Source of the DNA: Blastobasis lacticolella
Lineage: Eukaryota > Arthropoda > Insecta > Lepidoptera > Blastobasidae
Assembly: GCA_905147135.1 (NCBI GenBank)
Contig: LR990056.1
Location: 13,278,001 to 13,342,000 of the forward strand
DNA: 64,000 bases
Direction: 5' to 3'
Shown piece by piece: positions 42,113-53,000 of the stretch. The number at the start of each line of letters is the position of its first letter. Position 1 is the first letter of the stretch. The notes under the pieces are model-generated. The model was not told the origin of the DNA, searched no databases, and saw only the letters and a program-made list of their open reading frames with translations. The position numbers and the translations under genes are program-made.

Positions 42113-42477
42113 CAATGCACTTTACACACTATATAGCATACACATTACCCAACAATATTATGGTTTATGTATTAGATGAATTATATATCTCTATTTATTA
42201 CACACTTTCGTCCGTACCTCACTCAGCGGGTCCCACTGAAAACCAGCGCTTCGGTTCGCACCGGGGCAAAATGCTGAGTGAGGTCCCTTTTACACATGCA
42301 TTACACCACTAACACACACCACTTATCTTCTACCATTCGCATCGACACTGTGCTAGCTTTTATGTGCTTCTGCTTTTATGTGCTTTTTTTGTTAATTTTT
42401 ATGTACTGTTTCTTTTCTTGTGTTACAAAATGTCGTGTTTTCCAAATTTTTGTGTTGTGGTGTTTCTGTTTGTGTAA
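42113..42477. other. foreign segment inside the RTE ORF, with a stem-loop
   Basis: Replaces about 1 kb of RT sequence. It contains ACCTCACTCAGC (42216-42227) and its exact complement GCTGAGTGAGGT (42273-42284) around a GC-rich loop, then a T-rich stretch. The RT-side junction lies in a short GCACTGCACTGCAATGCAC repeat; the EN-side junction is in an ATTCTTATTCTTATTC run. It may be an inserted retroposon piece or filler at a deletion. Confidence 0.5.
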
Positions 42478-43505
42478 CTAAATATTTCTTATTCTTATTC
42501 TTATTCCGCGTCTTTCTTCGATGAGTTTGAGGGTATCGTCAGAGATTTTGTTTGTTCTATTTGTACGGCAGGCCTTATAAAACTTTGACCCAACCGTATA
42601 GACAGTTTCCACGAACCTGTTATTATAGTCGTCCACGTCGACGCACTCTCCTAGGCACTCGAAGCGATTTTGTAATTCGAGTTGAAAGCTCTCGGGGTTT
42701 TGGATTTGGATGGGTACAGGCCGGAGCGTGGACCTCATCAATCTCGATCTTTCCAGCTGGGGATTAATATTCAATGTGCCTCTTACCAAGCGGTGATCAC
42801 TGCCAATTTTAACGCTATTGATCACCGAGACATCATTGAATATATGCCGTTTCGTAGATAGGATGAAGTCAATCTCATTTTTTGTGACACCATCGGGACT
42901 AACCCACGTCCATCTGCGATGATCCGGCTTCCTGAAAAATGAGTTCATCATAAAGAGTCCCTCCTTCTCCATAAAGCCGGCCAGCATCTGGCCACGGGCG
43001 TTCCGACTTCCAACTCCAAATTGCCCCACTCTCAACTCGTCTCCGCCTCGTTTGCCCATCCCCCCAAATCCCCCATGACAACGGTATAATGTGTCTTGGA
43101 GGTATGCATGGCTGTAGAAATATCCTCATACATAGCCTCCACTTCATCGTCGGAGTGAGTCGAAGTCGGTGCGTAGACCTGTATGACCTTCAACGAATAC
43201 CGCTTGGTAATTCTGAGTATAAGGTACGCTACCCTAGACGACACACTCTCGATTTTGACGATGTTGTTCACGAGGGATTTGTGGACGAGGAACCCGACAC
43301 CACCTAGGGACAGTTGGTCGCCCTCCCGGAAGTAAAGCAGATTTCCGGACTTTAGGATTATCGAGTCCTCCCCCTTTCTTCGGACTTCAGATAACCCTAT
43401 AATATCCCAATTTAATCTGCTTACCACTTCCTCCAGTTCCACGAGCTTTTCGTCGGTCCGCAGTGTCTGGACATTGTAAAAAATATATATTACATATAAA
43501 CCCAT
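42478..43505 (-). pseudogene. RTE endonuclease domain, frameshifted
   Basis: Two overlapping frames together make one APE-type endonuclease. The first (43505-43032) holds NVQTLRTDEKLVELEE, GLSEVRRKGE (with the metal-binding Glu), GGVGFLVHKS and QVYAPTS; it runs off frame at GDLGGW, where GDFN-like residues are expected. The second (43059-42478) continues with GGDELRVGQFGVGSRNARG, NEIDFILSTKR and the catalytic SDHRLV. The frames cross between 43032 and 43080. The C terminus breaks down at a repeated ATTCTTATTCTT stretch. Confidence 0.85.
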
Positions 43506-43508
43506 AAT

Positions 43509-43692
43509 GGCTCCCAGCCACAGTGTTTCCTTTGGACTATGACATGGGATCGTTCAAGAGGTACATTAAAGGTCTCTTCAGAGGCGGGCAACGCATCAGT
43601 GACTCTCCTGGTGTTGCTGATGTCCATAGGCGGCGGTGACCACTTTCCATCAGGTGGCCCGCTTGCCTGTTTGTCTGCCGCATAACATAAAA
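43509..43692 (+). repeat. family C retroposon 3' end
   Basis: CCCAGCCACAGTGTTTCCTT, GACATGGGATCGTTCAAGAG, GGCGGTGACCACTTTCCATC and AGGTGGCCCGCTTGCCTG to CATAACATAAAAAAAAAA. It abuts the broken 5' end of the RTE element on its left and a headless SINE-A on its right. Confidence 0.85.
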
Positions 43693-43697
43693 AAAAA

Positions 43698-43915
43698 ATT
43701 GAATACTAACCGATGCTCTTACGGTGCGGGAAAACATCGTGATGAAACCTGCACATTCAGGCGACTGAATGTGTAACCAAGATCCAATCTGTTCAGGTTC
43801 CCTTTGCAGCAGGGCCATGGAGGTAATTACCTGATCTGCCAAATCCTGGATCATGATCTGGGCGGACTCCGGGCCCTCGTGCGCGAGAGCAGAACCGGTA
43901 TACGTGAAGGTGATT
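43698..43915 (+). repeat. SINE-A lacking the head
   Basis: Begins at TTGAATACTAACCGATGCTC directly after the A tail of family C and continues to GCGAGAGCAGAACCGG. A deletion removes TCAGATGGCAGTCGCTCCAC. The direct fusion of an A tail to an internal SINE position suggests template switching or a 5'-truncated insertion. Confidence 0.8.
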
Positions 43916-43917
43916 AT

Positions 43918-44257
43918 TTATATTTATTTATTATTTATTTATTTATTTAACAGTTTATTGTGCACAGGAAATACATAGTGAATAACAGGCAAAGTAATAA
44001 ATGGCACAACAGGCGCTACTTATTTCTAAAAGAAATCTCTTCCAGCAGGCCTTCGGAAGCGTGATGTGATCATGAGACGCCGATAGGACGTGCACAATAT
44101 TATTATTGAAGCTTCCGTGCATTGAAAGTATTTCTTTAGCTACATTCAAGCAAGAGCAAATAGTTAACAGATGTCGGTTATTCAAATTCGCTGGGAAATG
44201 AGGCGTAAAGGCGATCTCATATCTTTCTTCATCTGATATCGATCTTATCTCATAGAC
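43918..44257 (-). repeat. LINE 3' region with TTTA tail
   Basis: Plus-strand TATTTATTTATTATTTATTT at 43918-43949 followed by AACAGTTTATTGTGCACAGG. It looks like the (TAAA)n tail and 3' UTR of a minus-strand LINE. The 110-codon frame across it is not recognisable RT. Confidence 0.45.
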
Positions 44258-44320
44258 TTCCAAGCGTGTCGCAGGGCCACTCCACAAAATGGACTGACGA
44301 CCTTGTTAAGGTCGTGGGAT
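44258..44320 (+). pseudogene. RTE-like C-terminal scrap
   Basis: Translates as GHSTKWTDDLVKVVG, a match to the PTRWTDDLVRIAG motif of the RTE copies, followed by unrelated sequence. Confidence 0.4.
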
Positions 44321-44447
44321 ACAATCTACGCCAGCGGCACAGAGTAGGTATATACCATCGTGCTGGTAGTTTAAATAAACTTGCTTTCATTACCGCAATG
44401 TATAGTCAATTCAGTTCAGTTCATTTACGGGTAAAAAAATATATTTA

Positions 44448-44838
44448 AGAGCGTCGGTGGCCGAGCGGTTAGAGTATCCGACTCGAAAGCCAGAGGTCCC
44501 GAGTTCATATCCCGCTACGGCCATGTACCAATGACTGTTTTCTGAGTTATGTACTTTAGTTGAATACTAAGCGATGCTCTTACGGCGAGGGAAAACATAG
44601 TGATGAAACCTGCACATTCAGGCGACTGGATGTGTAACCATGATCCAATCTGGTCAGGTTCCCCTGGTAGCAGGGGTCATGGAGGTCAGATGGCAGTCGC
44701 TCCACTGTAATTAACTGACCTGCCAAATCCTGGATCATGGTCACGGCGGACCCCGGGCCCTCCGGGCCCGGAACCGGTGCCCTGGTTGTGCACGAGAGCA
44801 CAACCAGGGCATTAACGCCCAAATGATTTTTTTTTATC
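44448..44838 (+). mobile_element. SINE-A, full copy with extra 3' palindromes
   Basis: Head GAGCGTCGGTGGCCGAGCGG and complete body. Near the end GGGCCC-TCC-GGGCCC (44755-44768) is followed by GCCCTGGTTGTGC (44779-44791), a 6-base loop and its exact complement GCACAACCAGGGC (44798-44810), about 30 bases not seen in other copies. GGTAAAAAAA lies on both sides (44430 and 44839), a likely target duplication. The 93-codon frame on the other strand is incidental. Confidence 0.85.
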
Positions 44839-45640
44839 GGTAAAAAAAAAATATTTTGCATGTCAAATGTATACTTATATTACATAATACAAGTGTAACA
44901 CCATTATATTTATAATGCATCACTTAACAATTAAGTCATACAAAGTAGTACATAACAGTAAAACTTATATACTTAAGCTAAAGAAATATACAAGCATATG
45001 TCAATTATTTAACTAAGTGATTTTTCATTAGTGATTTCGTCTAGTGAGTAGAGCGCGTCAGACAGCACTTTCTTTTTTACTTTTGTCATAAAAATGTTGT
45101 TACTGAGTGAGTTTTTAAGTACTTTTGATATTGAGAATTGGAGGCAAATCTAACTAGAGTGTTTTTTTTTTAGTTAGTTTATCAGATAAAACTTTAAATC
45201 TACAACCTGGAACATCTCCGCTATCAGTCTTTCTTTGTCTAAACTATATATTTTTACACGACTGTGACAGAAGGAGGATTATCGAGTTTATCGAGCGTAC
45301 GTATATCTTTTTCTTTGTTACCGAAAACTTACAATTAGGAGACTGTGTATATGTAATATATATAAGATGGGGGATCTTCGTTCCACCAACAAAACAGGAG
45401 AGCCTCAGCGAAATGACACTGTTTTACAGTCGAAATTACAAGGACTACTCGCACAAACCACTTTGCATCAACATTTGTTGTGTGAACCGCGACGGAACTC
45501 TCTACCTGACTTATTATCTTTATAAATACAAAGTAAATAGCTTCTTTTTTCATAATATTGCTACACCAAAAAACATTGTAGCTTAATATTAGACAAAACA
45601 CGTGGTTCGCGTGGACCTTGTAGTCTACGCGAACAAAGGC
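44839..45640. other. no gene recognised
   Basis: AT-rich. The 88-codon minus frame at 45335-45601 shows no known domain. 45598-45640 (CACGTGGTTCGCGTGGACCT) is the start of a family H-like repeat, minus orientation. Confidence 0.45.
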
Positions 45641-46212
45641 GCGGGCACAGCTAGTACAGATATATGAATGGATGTAGTCGAGGAAAATATTAATAGTTAA
45701 TATTTAGCAGTTAAATCGTCGTCTCAATTTGTTCGTATTATTACGAAAAGTATCGTATAATCTATTATTTATAGGCTATTTTAGCTTTAAGTCCGCCACT
45801 GTACTTTTGTGCATCAAGCTTTAATAAATAAATAAATAAAAATAAATAAATAATCTTTATTTACATTTCAGGAACCAACCAACCAAGAATAGATTGTGGT
45901 AACAGGTGATACACGTTATGATCGAAATGTTACATAATTTTTTTATGCAACTGGTTGTATATAGTTTTAAGTAGACTCCCTGCTCCCCAAACTAGGATAT
46001 CCTGTGCTATGGGAAACAGTTATTCCCATAAAACTAGGCTATTACAAATGGTATTTTGATAGGCCGTTAACAGATAAGTGAATTTTAGTATCCAAAATGG
46101 TTTCTGATTTTATATAATGAAGGCCTATTTCAGACTACTTGTATAACATTAAGTTTCCTCGACTTACACATACATACGTATACATTCATATATCTGTACT
46201 AGCTGTGCCCGC
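45641..46212. repeat. pair of divergent repeat ends, 30-bp perfect inverted repeat
   Basis: GCGGGCACAGCTAGTACAGA, TATATGAATG at 45641-45670 is exactly reverse-complemented at 46183-46212. Each arm leads outward into ACTAGCTGTGCCCGC, the start of a common lepidopteran repeat. The 510 bases between are AT-rich with TAAATAAATAAA at 45822-45855 and AATCTTTATTTACATTTCAG, perhaps a LINE 3' end. No gene. Confidence 0.65.
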
Positions 46213-47288
46213 AACATACCCTCGGACACCACCCAGCAACACCAAATTAGGATAATCCAGAATTAAAAACGAGAGAACTTTATATTCTTCTCGCGTTCGG
46301 AGGAGAGACGCTACAAATTTTTCCATGGCCAGGCTAATAAAATGCAAATGCCTTTATCTCGGAGACGCGTACAGTAATTTTCTAGGTAATCGGCACATCA
46401 ACCAGGCTGTGTAGGCATGAGCCTTTGCTTGTAAAAAGTTAGTTGAGAGACGTGTCATACCTACCGTATGAGAGGACGAAAATAGGGTTATATTGGACCT
46501 GGCAGAAAACGCGTACGCGTCCTGTCCGCATAGTCACCACGTAGCAAGCGAACAGAAAACATTGGAGACATACATACAGGGCGTGGAATAGTACAGCCGT
46601 ATTCTAAATTTTGCACCAAAATCATTCACCTATAAAGAACAAATCGGCTTACCAATATTAATTGTAGTAGGCTTGTAGGTATAAAAAGAGGGTTAAAATA
46701 TTGGACATAGAGCATAGATGAAGAGAACGTACATTGTCACTCTTTCTCAACACTATACAAATGCCTCAATGACATACAAAATGTTGGAAATTAAGTAACC
46801 AAGGTCACCAAATTTTACAATAGCATTGGTTGTGGAGGGGTATTTGACAACTTATAGCCGTCTCTTTTGGACACGTTATACGAAATTTAAAAAAAAGGAA
46901 ATAAAATATTCAGCTTGACTTCAGCTGTGAGTAGGTTCCTTCTATGCCTCTACGTCCAATTTGTTTAGGTGAGGGTTTTACCATAAGTTGACAAGTGACA
47001 TTGGCCATTCTCTCCATAGTCTCTGGTCTACGAAGGTCGTAGCTGGTCTGTCCCTTACCATGTGGCCTTGTGGAAGAGAATGGCTTGGGGAATTCGCTTT
47101 TATCTATATTTGATGTGATAAATTATATACACCGATACACACCCACGCCCCTATTCCATAGGGTTTGGCAAAGTAGAGAGTGATAATTTATGCCCATAAA
47201 TATCGTCTTGTTTGTTTGACCGCTTGACAATCGATTTACGCCATCGCCCGATGAGCACCCTCACGCACAATAAGTAGGAATTTATTTT
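46213..47288. other. no gene recognised
   Basis: 46505-46550 loosely repeats the TCCGCATAGTCACCACGTAG motif of 12940. 47020-47100 on the minus strand gives VRDRPATTFVDQRLWREW, possibly a LINE C-terminal scrap. Otherwise AT-rich. Confidence 0.4.
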
Positions 47289-47537
47289 CTAAGCCCAATA
47301 CCGTCCGCCATCCCAGTTCGAGATTATATCATTATTCCCATGCTCACAGAGGTGTCCTGTTATTTTTGCATCGCTTTGGGTAGCTAAATTGTAATTGCTA
47401 TGCAAAATATGTACAGTGCAAATTGTGTTAACTGTATCAACATTGCTGTATCTTGTACAAGTACCACCAGTAAACATGGTTTTTACAAGGTAGGCAAAAG
47501 AGCTAGGGTCACCAATAAAATGGTTATGCAATAACAC
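47289..47537 (-). pseudogene. possible transposase remnant
   Basis: 82 codons with SFAYLVKTMFTGGTCTRYSN followed by a degraded stretch. The F-x-x-x-V-x-F/M-F-T-x-x-x-x-T-R-Y pattern is reminiscent of the region around the second catalytic Asp of an insect DDE transposase family (FTDExxFTR), but the DE residues are not present here. Weak identification. Confidence 0.25.
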
Positions 47538-47603
47538 TGAATGACTAAAAAATTAAAAGTGATTTTTGGTATTGGTGTAATCTTTATTTTATATAATAAA
47601 ATA

Positions 47604-47716
47604 ATCATCTTGGGGTTAATGGTTGTGCTCTCGCGAACCAGAGCCCAGGGTCCGCCTTGACTAGAACCAGGGTTTGGCGGCTCGGATGTAAAATTCCCTT
47701 AGATCCTGCTACCAGG
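47604..47716 (-). repeat. SINE-A 3' third
   Basis: Minus orientation: ATCATCTTGGGGTTAATGGT, GAGCCCAGGGTCCGCCTTGA to CCTGCTACCAGG, where it is cut by a family C end. Confidence 0.7.
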
Positions 47717-47812
47717 CTTTTTTTTATGTTACACAGCAGACAAACAGGCAAGCGGGCCACCTGATGGAAAGTGGTCACCGCCGCCTATGGACATCAGCAA
47801 CACCAGGCTGGC
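47717..47812 (-). repeat. family C retroposon 3' end
   Basis: TTTTTTTTATGTTACACAGC, CAGACAAACAGGCAAGCGGG to GACATCAGCAACACCAGG. ACCAGG occurs on both sides, which may be a short duplication or microhomology. Confidence 0.75.
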
Positions 47813-48693
47813 AGAGTCCTACAACCTGAAAATTGTTTAAAGGGTATAAAATTCTGTCTCTTTATAAAAACAATTTCCTTTATCAACCGATAGCTTTACA
47901 TGGAAGAAGTCGATTCAATACCAGAACTTAGAATCGCTAAACCTCTAGCTTCAAGTAGGTCAAGACAATCCCCGAAGTAATAGCGTGGCTTCGGACCGAT
48001 GAGTTTGAAACTCATTTTAGTGCTGGCCGACGTTCAAACCGAAACCACTGATATGACCTATTCCATAGCTATGTGAAGTGAGTCGTGGAACAATAAGTTG
48101 TTGAGATAATTCGTAGTACCTACCCTAAGAGAGGGTTGCTTTGGAGGGTGTCTAAAGAAAAAAATTAAAAGGGTTTAATTTTCCCCCTGAGTCCACGTCG
48201 CATAACTAGTTTGCTTGTGAGTTGTGTCGCTAACTTGCCATACATGAACACAGGCGAGAAATATAGCTTTTAAGTCTTTCGTGGTTATTAACTACACTTT
48301 CAAGCGTCATGATCATGAGTAGACTACTTCTAAAACTTAGACTGGAGTCTACTTATGCTACTTACCATGACGCATGCACACTATCGGTGCTTTCAAATTT
48401 TGAAAGTAAAGTTATTTACACGATCGGTCTTGGTTTGAAAATGAATAGGAAGGGTTAGCAACAACCCTACGTCTGTCCGAAGATCTGTCTGAGATCTCGT
48501 TAGGCATGCACCGATGCAACTAGCTTCGAGAACCGTCTCACGACCTTTTCAGAATGTAAAAATCACTGCTTTCAAGTTTAAAAGGAACTTACCACGTTTT
48601 GAGGTGAGCTAAGTGCTTGTGGTAGAAACACAGATACTAGTGCTTTTGAACCAGAGGTGAAGGTATGTCATTTCTTAAAATAAATTGTGGGAG
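47813..48693. other. no gene recognised
   Basis: 48250-48430 contains AAGTCTTTCG/TTTCAAGCG/GCTTTCAAATTTTGAAAGT elements (GCTTTCAAATTTTGAAAG at 48390 is itself palindromic), but no full inverted repeat or frame was found. Confidence 0.4.
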
Positions 48694-48991
48694 TCGCTTG
48701 TGCCCTCGCGCGTGACTGCCCGGGGTCCGCCTTTACCATAATCCAGGATTTGACAGATCAGCTAACAGTGAGCGACTGCCATATGACTTTCGTGATCTTG
48801 TTGACAGGAGAGCCTAATCAGATTGGATCATGAATACATACATATTCAGTCGCCTAAATGTGCAGGTTTCCTCACGATGTTTTCCCTCAGCAGTAACAAC
48901 ATCAGTGTTCAACTAATGTAGGTATACATCACTCTGAAAAAGTCATTGATATATGTCGCCACTGTGAATCGAGCTCGATACCTCCCGCTTA
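48694..48991 (-). repeat. SINE-A, missing head
   Basis: Minus orientation from GCTTGTGCCCTCGCGCGTGA to CTCGATACCTCCCGCTTA, where it is cut by a TTTATTTATTTA run. Numerous point changes make this one of the older copies. Confidence 0.75.
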
Positions 48992-49552
48992 TTTATTTAT
49001 TTATGATTCGGACCCGCTAGCCGTTAGTCCACTGACGTTCTGTCCTGTTGTCTGGTCCCGATTCTCCAGACTAAGCAACACCCTCAAACGGTTTATCCTG
49101 AGGTCTGAGATCCGGAGCCAAGTGGAGGAAACCATTCGTGGGTAATGTGACACGTAATCCTCTCTGAATCTACCAGGATCCACCAGTGGCTCGCATATCA
49201 CTCTGAGTGGATCGGACCAACGTTTCAGAGCTTATTGCCAGAACTCCTATGTTATTTATTTACTTATTAAAACTTTATGCAGTACTTTGTTGAGCTATGA
49301 ACTTTGCTCTTCATGAAATCTGTTACATTTTTACAGTGAAAAACTTAAGAGGCTTGGCAACTTTTACATGAAATGTTTTTGGTGAGGTATATTTATAGAG
49401 AATAAAGATAATGATTGTGTACAGGCGTTTTGAAAGAGAATTTGCTAGAAAGAAGTCAAATTCAGAGGGGAGATCATTCCAGAGTCTCATAGCGGTGTGG
49501 TGCTATGGAGAGGTCAAGCTGTATCTCTGTTTCTACCCAACCTAATTAGATG
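48992..49552 (-). repeat. probable LINE 3' fragments
   Basis: A TTTATTTATTTATGATTCGG start at 48991 and a second TTATTTATTTACTTATTAAA at 49253-49272 each resemble minus-strand LINE tails. The 66-codon minus frame at 49001-49201 has no RT motif. The region ends at the Ty3 target site. Confidence 0.4.
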
Positions 49553-49557
49553 AAAAC

Positions 49558-49655
49558 TGATGTGAATGAAACGATTATTAAATCAAGACTGATCTTTATT
49601 CCGATACCCACATTTTCATACATTAATAATTTATGATGTACCCACATACACAATA
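49558..49655 (-). repeat. 3' LTR of the Ty3 element
   Basis: 98 bp, on the minus strand TATTGTGTATGTGGGTAC... to ...CGTTTCATTCACATCA. Identical to 54293-54390. It contains AATAAAG (minus strand, a possible polyadenylation signal). Outer end is CA; the other end is TAT rather than the usual TG unless the boundary is three bases further in. Confidence 0.93.
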
Positions 49656-49665
49656 TCTTCCCCCC
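49656..49665 (-). promoter_or_regulatory. polypurine tract
   Basis: GGGGGGAAGA on the minus strand, ending exactly where the 3' LTR begins. It would prime plus-strand DNA synthesis. Confidence 0.88.
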
Positions 49666-50097
49666 ATCAAATGAAATAAGAATCATATTAATAACATGCT
49701 TAATATGATACATAGGTGCTAACAATTTACTCTGTACTAAATGAATATAATTTAATAACTTAATTAGATTATTCAGTATAATATTATTTGCAGTTATAAT
49801 TTTGTTTAATCACTCGCATATCGATTTAGACTAGTAAATTAATAGGAATAAATTGGGAATAAATAATTATATCATGATATGATGACTTATGTTATGATGA
49901 ATTTAACCAGAAACTTCAGTAATAATTGGTGACTGTTGGTGATACATTATTTTAACTACCTATATCTATATCTATTTAAACAAGTAAATGGTTGCGATAT
50001 TAATATCATAATTCATAATAAAGTATAAATCTCTATGTATTTATTACCATGCATTATCACTATCTACATACGTAGGTATTAACAATTCATTATTTAT
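49666..50097. other. 3' untranslated region of the Ty3 element
   Basis: AT-rich, about 430 bases between the gag-pol stop (50098) and the polypurine tract. No env-like frame is present. Confidence 0.7.
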
Positions 50098-53000
50098 TTA
50101 ATATTTAGAATTTAATAGATTTTTTATTATTTGACGAGCTTTTACAGCTGCCGGTCGTAGTGAACCTCCGGTATTGATGTCGTTTTCAGTAGAAGCATGA
50201 ACAATTGTATTTGGAAATGTATCACCGGTGGTGATTTTTGAGGCTGTGCTAGTAGACGGGCATGTGGTGTGGGTCTTGTTATGATCCTCTTCAGCACTCG
50301 ACCACTGATCTTCGTTGTTCGTTGCACTACTGGATGTCTCTCCAGCAGTCTCGAGTTTTATTAAATGTCGTCTATTGCGTCTGTACTTTTTACCTTGTGT
50401 ATCTGTAAGGTAATATGAGCGTGGTTGATTTGATTTTGCATGTACTTGCGCACGTTTGCGTTGACCATGTTCCAACATAATCACAGGCTCCCCTATTTTC
50501 AACTCCGGCAAGTCTTTTGCATGTTTGTCATAATTATATTTAGACATTTGTTGACTCTTAATTATCTTTTTATAATCGGTTTGACAATCATATTTAGGAG
50601 TTAATATCGCGGAGTGTGTGGGAAGTCTTGTGTTCAGCTTTCGTCCCATTAGCAATTCGGCTGGGGCACTGATGTCACCACGCGGGGTTGATCTGTAGTT
50701 TAACAAGCCTAGATAAAAATCATCCCCCGAGTTGTTTGATTTGAAAATCATATTTTTTATAGTTTGGACACTTCTCTCACTGCGTCCATTTGATTGAGGA
50801 TAGTTTGGTGAGCTTGTCGTATGGTGTATGCCCCATTCGGTAGTAAAATTGTTAAATTCTTTCGATATGTACGCCGGCCCATTGTCAGTTACTAACTCAT
50901 GTGGTATGCCATGTCTCGCAAATTGGTCTTTCATCGCAAGTATGACGGGCTTACTGCTTATACTAGTTAACGGGCATACCTCTATAAAGTTAGAGAAATA
51001 GTCGACAAGGATTAAGTAGTACTTATTCCCAATCTGGAATATATCCGAGCCGACTTTAAGCCACGGCATGTCTGGCACGGAGTGCGGCAGCAGTGGCTCT
51101 CGCGGTGGGCGCGGCGCGCGCTCGCGGCAGGCGGCGCAGCGGCGCACGGCGCGCTCCACGTCGCGCGACATCCCCGGCCAGAACATCACTTCGCGGGCGT
51201 GCCTTTTACATCGGTCAATGCCCAAGTGGCCGTCATGCACTTTTTTAACCATTTCCGATCGTAAGTCCATCGGTATGTAGACAAGATTGTCCTTGAATAT
51301 GATTCCTCCAGCATATTCAAAGGTTTCCTTATAAGGCCACAATTTTCTAACGCGTTCGTCCACTGAATTTTTATGTTGCGGCCAACCATTTTGTATATAG
51401 TTCTTTATGAGTTGACACTCAGTATCTCTGGTCGTATGTTCCCTTATTATATTCTGTTTACTGTCACTAAATCTGACATTAGTAAGTAAGAAACACGTCT
51501 GTTCTTCCATTTCCTCTGAGACTTTTTCACTGACTAAATCTGGCAGAGCCGCACGCGATAGTGTGTCTGCTATGAACATGTATTTACCTGGTGTGTATAT
51601 GACTTTAAAATCGTATCCTTGTATCCGCAGCATCATGCGCTGTAATCGAGCCGGCACAGAATCTAGTGCTTTTTGGAAGAGAGCTTCTAATGGCTTATGA
51701 TCGGTTTCGACGGTAACATCTTTACGCCCAAACACGTACTGATGGAATCTTTCGAGTGCGAAGACGATGGCCAGGAGCTCCTTTTCTATCTGAGCGTATC
51801 TAGTTTGCGTGTCGGTGAGGGTGGAAGAGGCGAACTCGACAGGGCGGCCGGCCTGCAGCAGCACGGCGCCCAGCGCGACCGCGCTCGCATCGACCGACAG
51901 CAGCACGGGCTCCCGCGCCGAATACAGCGCCAGCACCGGCGCCGAACACACCTTCTCTTTCAGGCGACACACCGCGCCCGAGTGACCCACATCCCATTGC
52001 CAGACATTGTCCTTCTTAAGCAAACATCGCAAAGGCGAAGCTATCTCGGAATAGTTCGGTATGAATTTGGACAGATAATTGACCATTCCGAGAAATCGCT
52101 CCAAAGAAGGTCGGTCATGAGGGATAGGCATTTCATGAATGGCTTTTAATTTATTTTTATCTATGCTCATACCTTGTGGACTAAATGTATGGCCCAGATA
52201 TGTTACCTTCTGCACTCGGAACTCACACTTATCTTTGTTAAATTTTATACCAATTTGACTTGCCCTTTCAAGTAAACTTTGCAATCTGTTATCATGTTCC
52301 TCTAATGTGGAACCCCAGACAATAACGTCATCAATGAAAGAATCTACTCCTTCGAGCCCTTCCAACGCCTGTCGTATTTTCTCGTGGAATACCTCCGACG
52401 CACAATTTATGCCATAAGGTAATCTCAGAAACTGATATCTACCGAACGGAGTTCCAAAGGTGCACAGGTCAGCGCTGTCATCGTCGATTTCCACCATCCA
52501 GAACCCAGATCTAGCGTCAAGTTTACTGAAGAAACGAGCGCCCTCTAATTTGGTCGCGATTTCCGTGAGAGTAGGCAGCGGGTAGTGCGCGCGGCGCACC
52601 ACGCGGTTGAGCGGCCGCGGGTCGAGGCAGACCCGCAGCCCGCCGTCCTTCTTGGCCGCCACCACGATCGCGTTGACCCATGGCGTCGGGTGGGACACCT
52701 TGCGGATCACCCCCATTTCCTCCATCCGTTTTAATTCCGTTAGCAGATTATCTCTAACACCTATAGGAATTTTTCGAACTGGACAGACAGACGGCTGAGC
52801 ATTATTTTCAATTACAATTCTAAATTTGCCTTGTAGTTTACCTAAACCGTGAAACAATTGCTCATACCTACTAATGTCCAACGAAAATATACGGTTCACT
52901 AGACCCAATAGCTCACATGCATATTTACCTAGCACACTTTGACATTTATTTTCTGAAATAATAAATGGTAATTCAAATTGCTTATCCTTATGTAACCACT

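Larger units (their letters stand above)
41094..43505 (-). mobile_element. defective RTE-type LINE
   Basis: Reading the minus strand: endonuclease part (43505 to 42478) with one frameshift, a 365-bp unrelated segment (42477-42113), the C-terminal half of the reverse transcriptase (42110-41121), and an (ATG)n tail (plus-strand ATCATCATCATC at 41094-41121). Compared with the usual RTE plan of one roughly 1000-codon ORF with endonuclease then RT, about 300 codons carrying the first RT motifs are missing. It cannot be autonomous. The truncated copy at 17698 comes from the same family. Confidence 0.88.

Noticed and set aside
44258..44320. Host gene exon encoding KWTDDLVKVVG
   Set aside because: The motif is part of the RTE LINE C terminus, so it is a transposon scrap.
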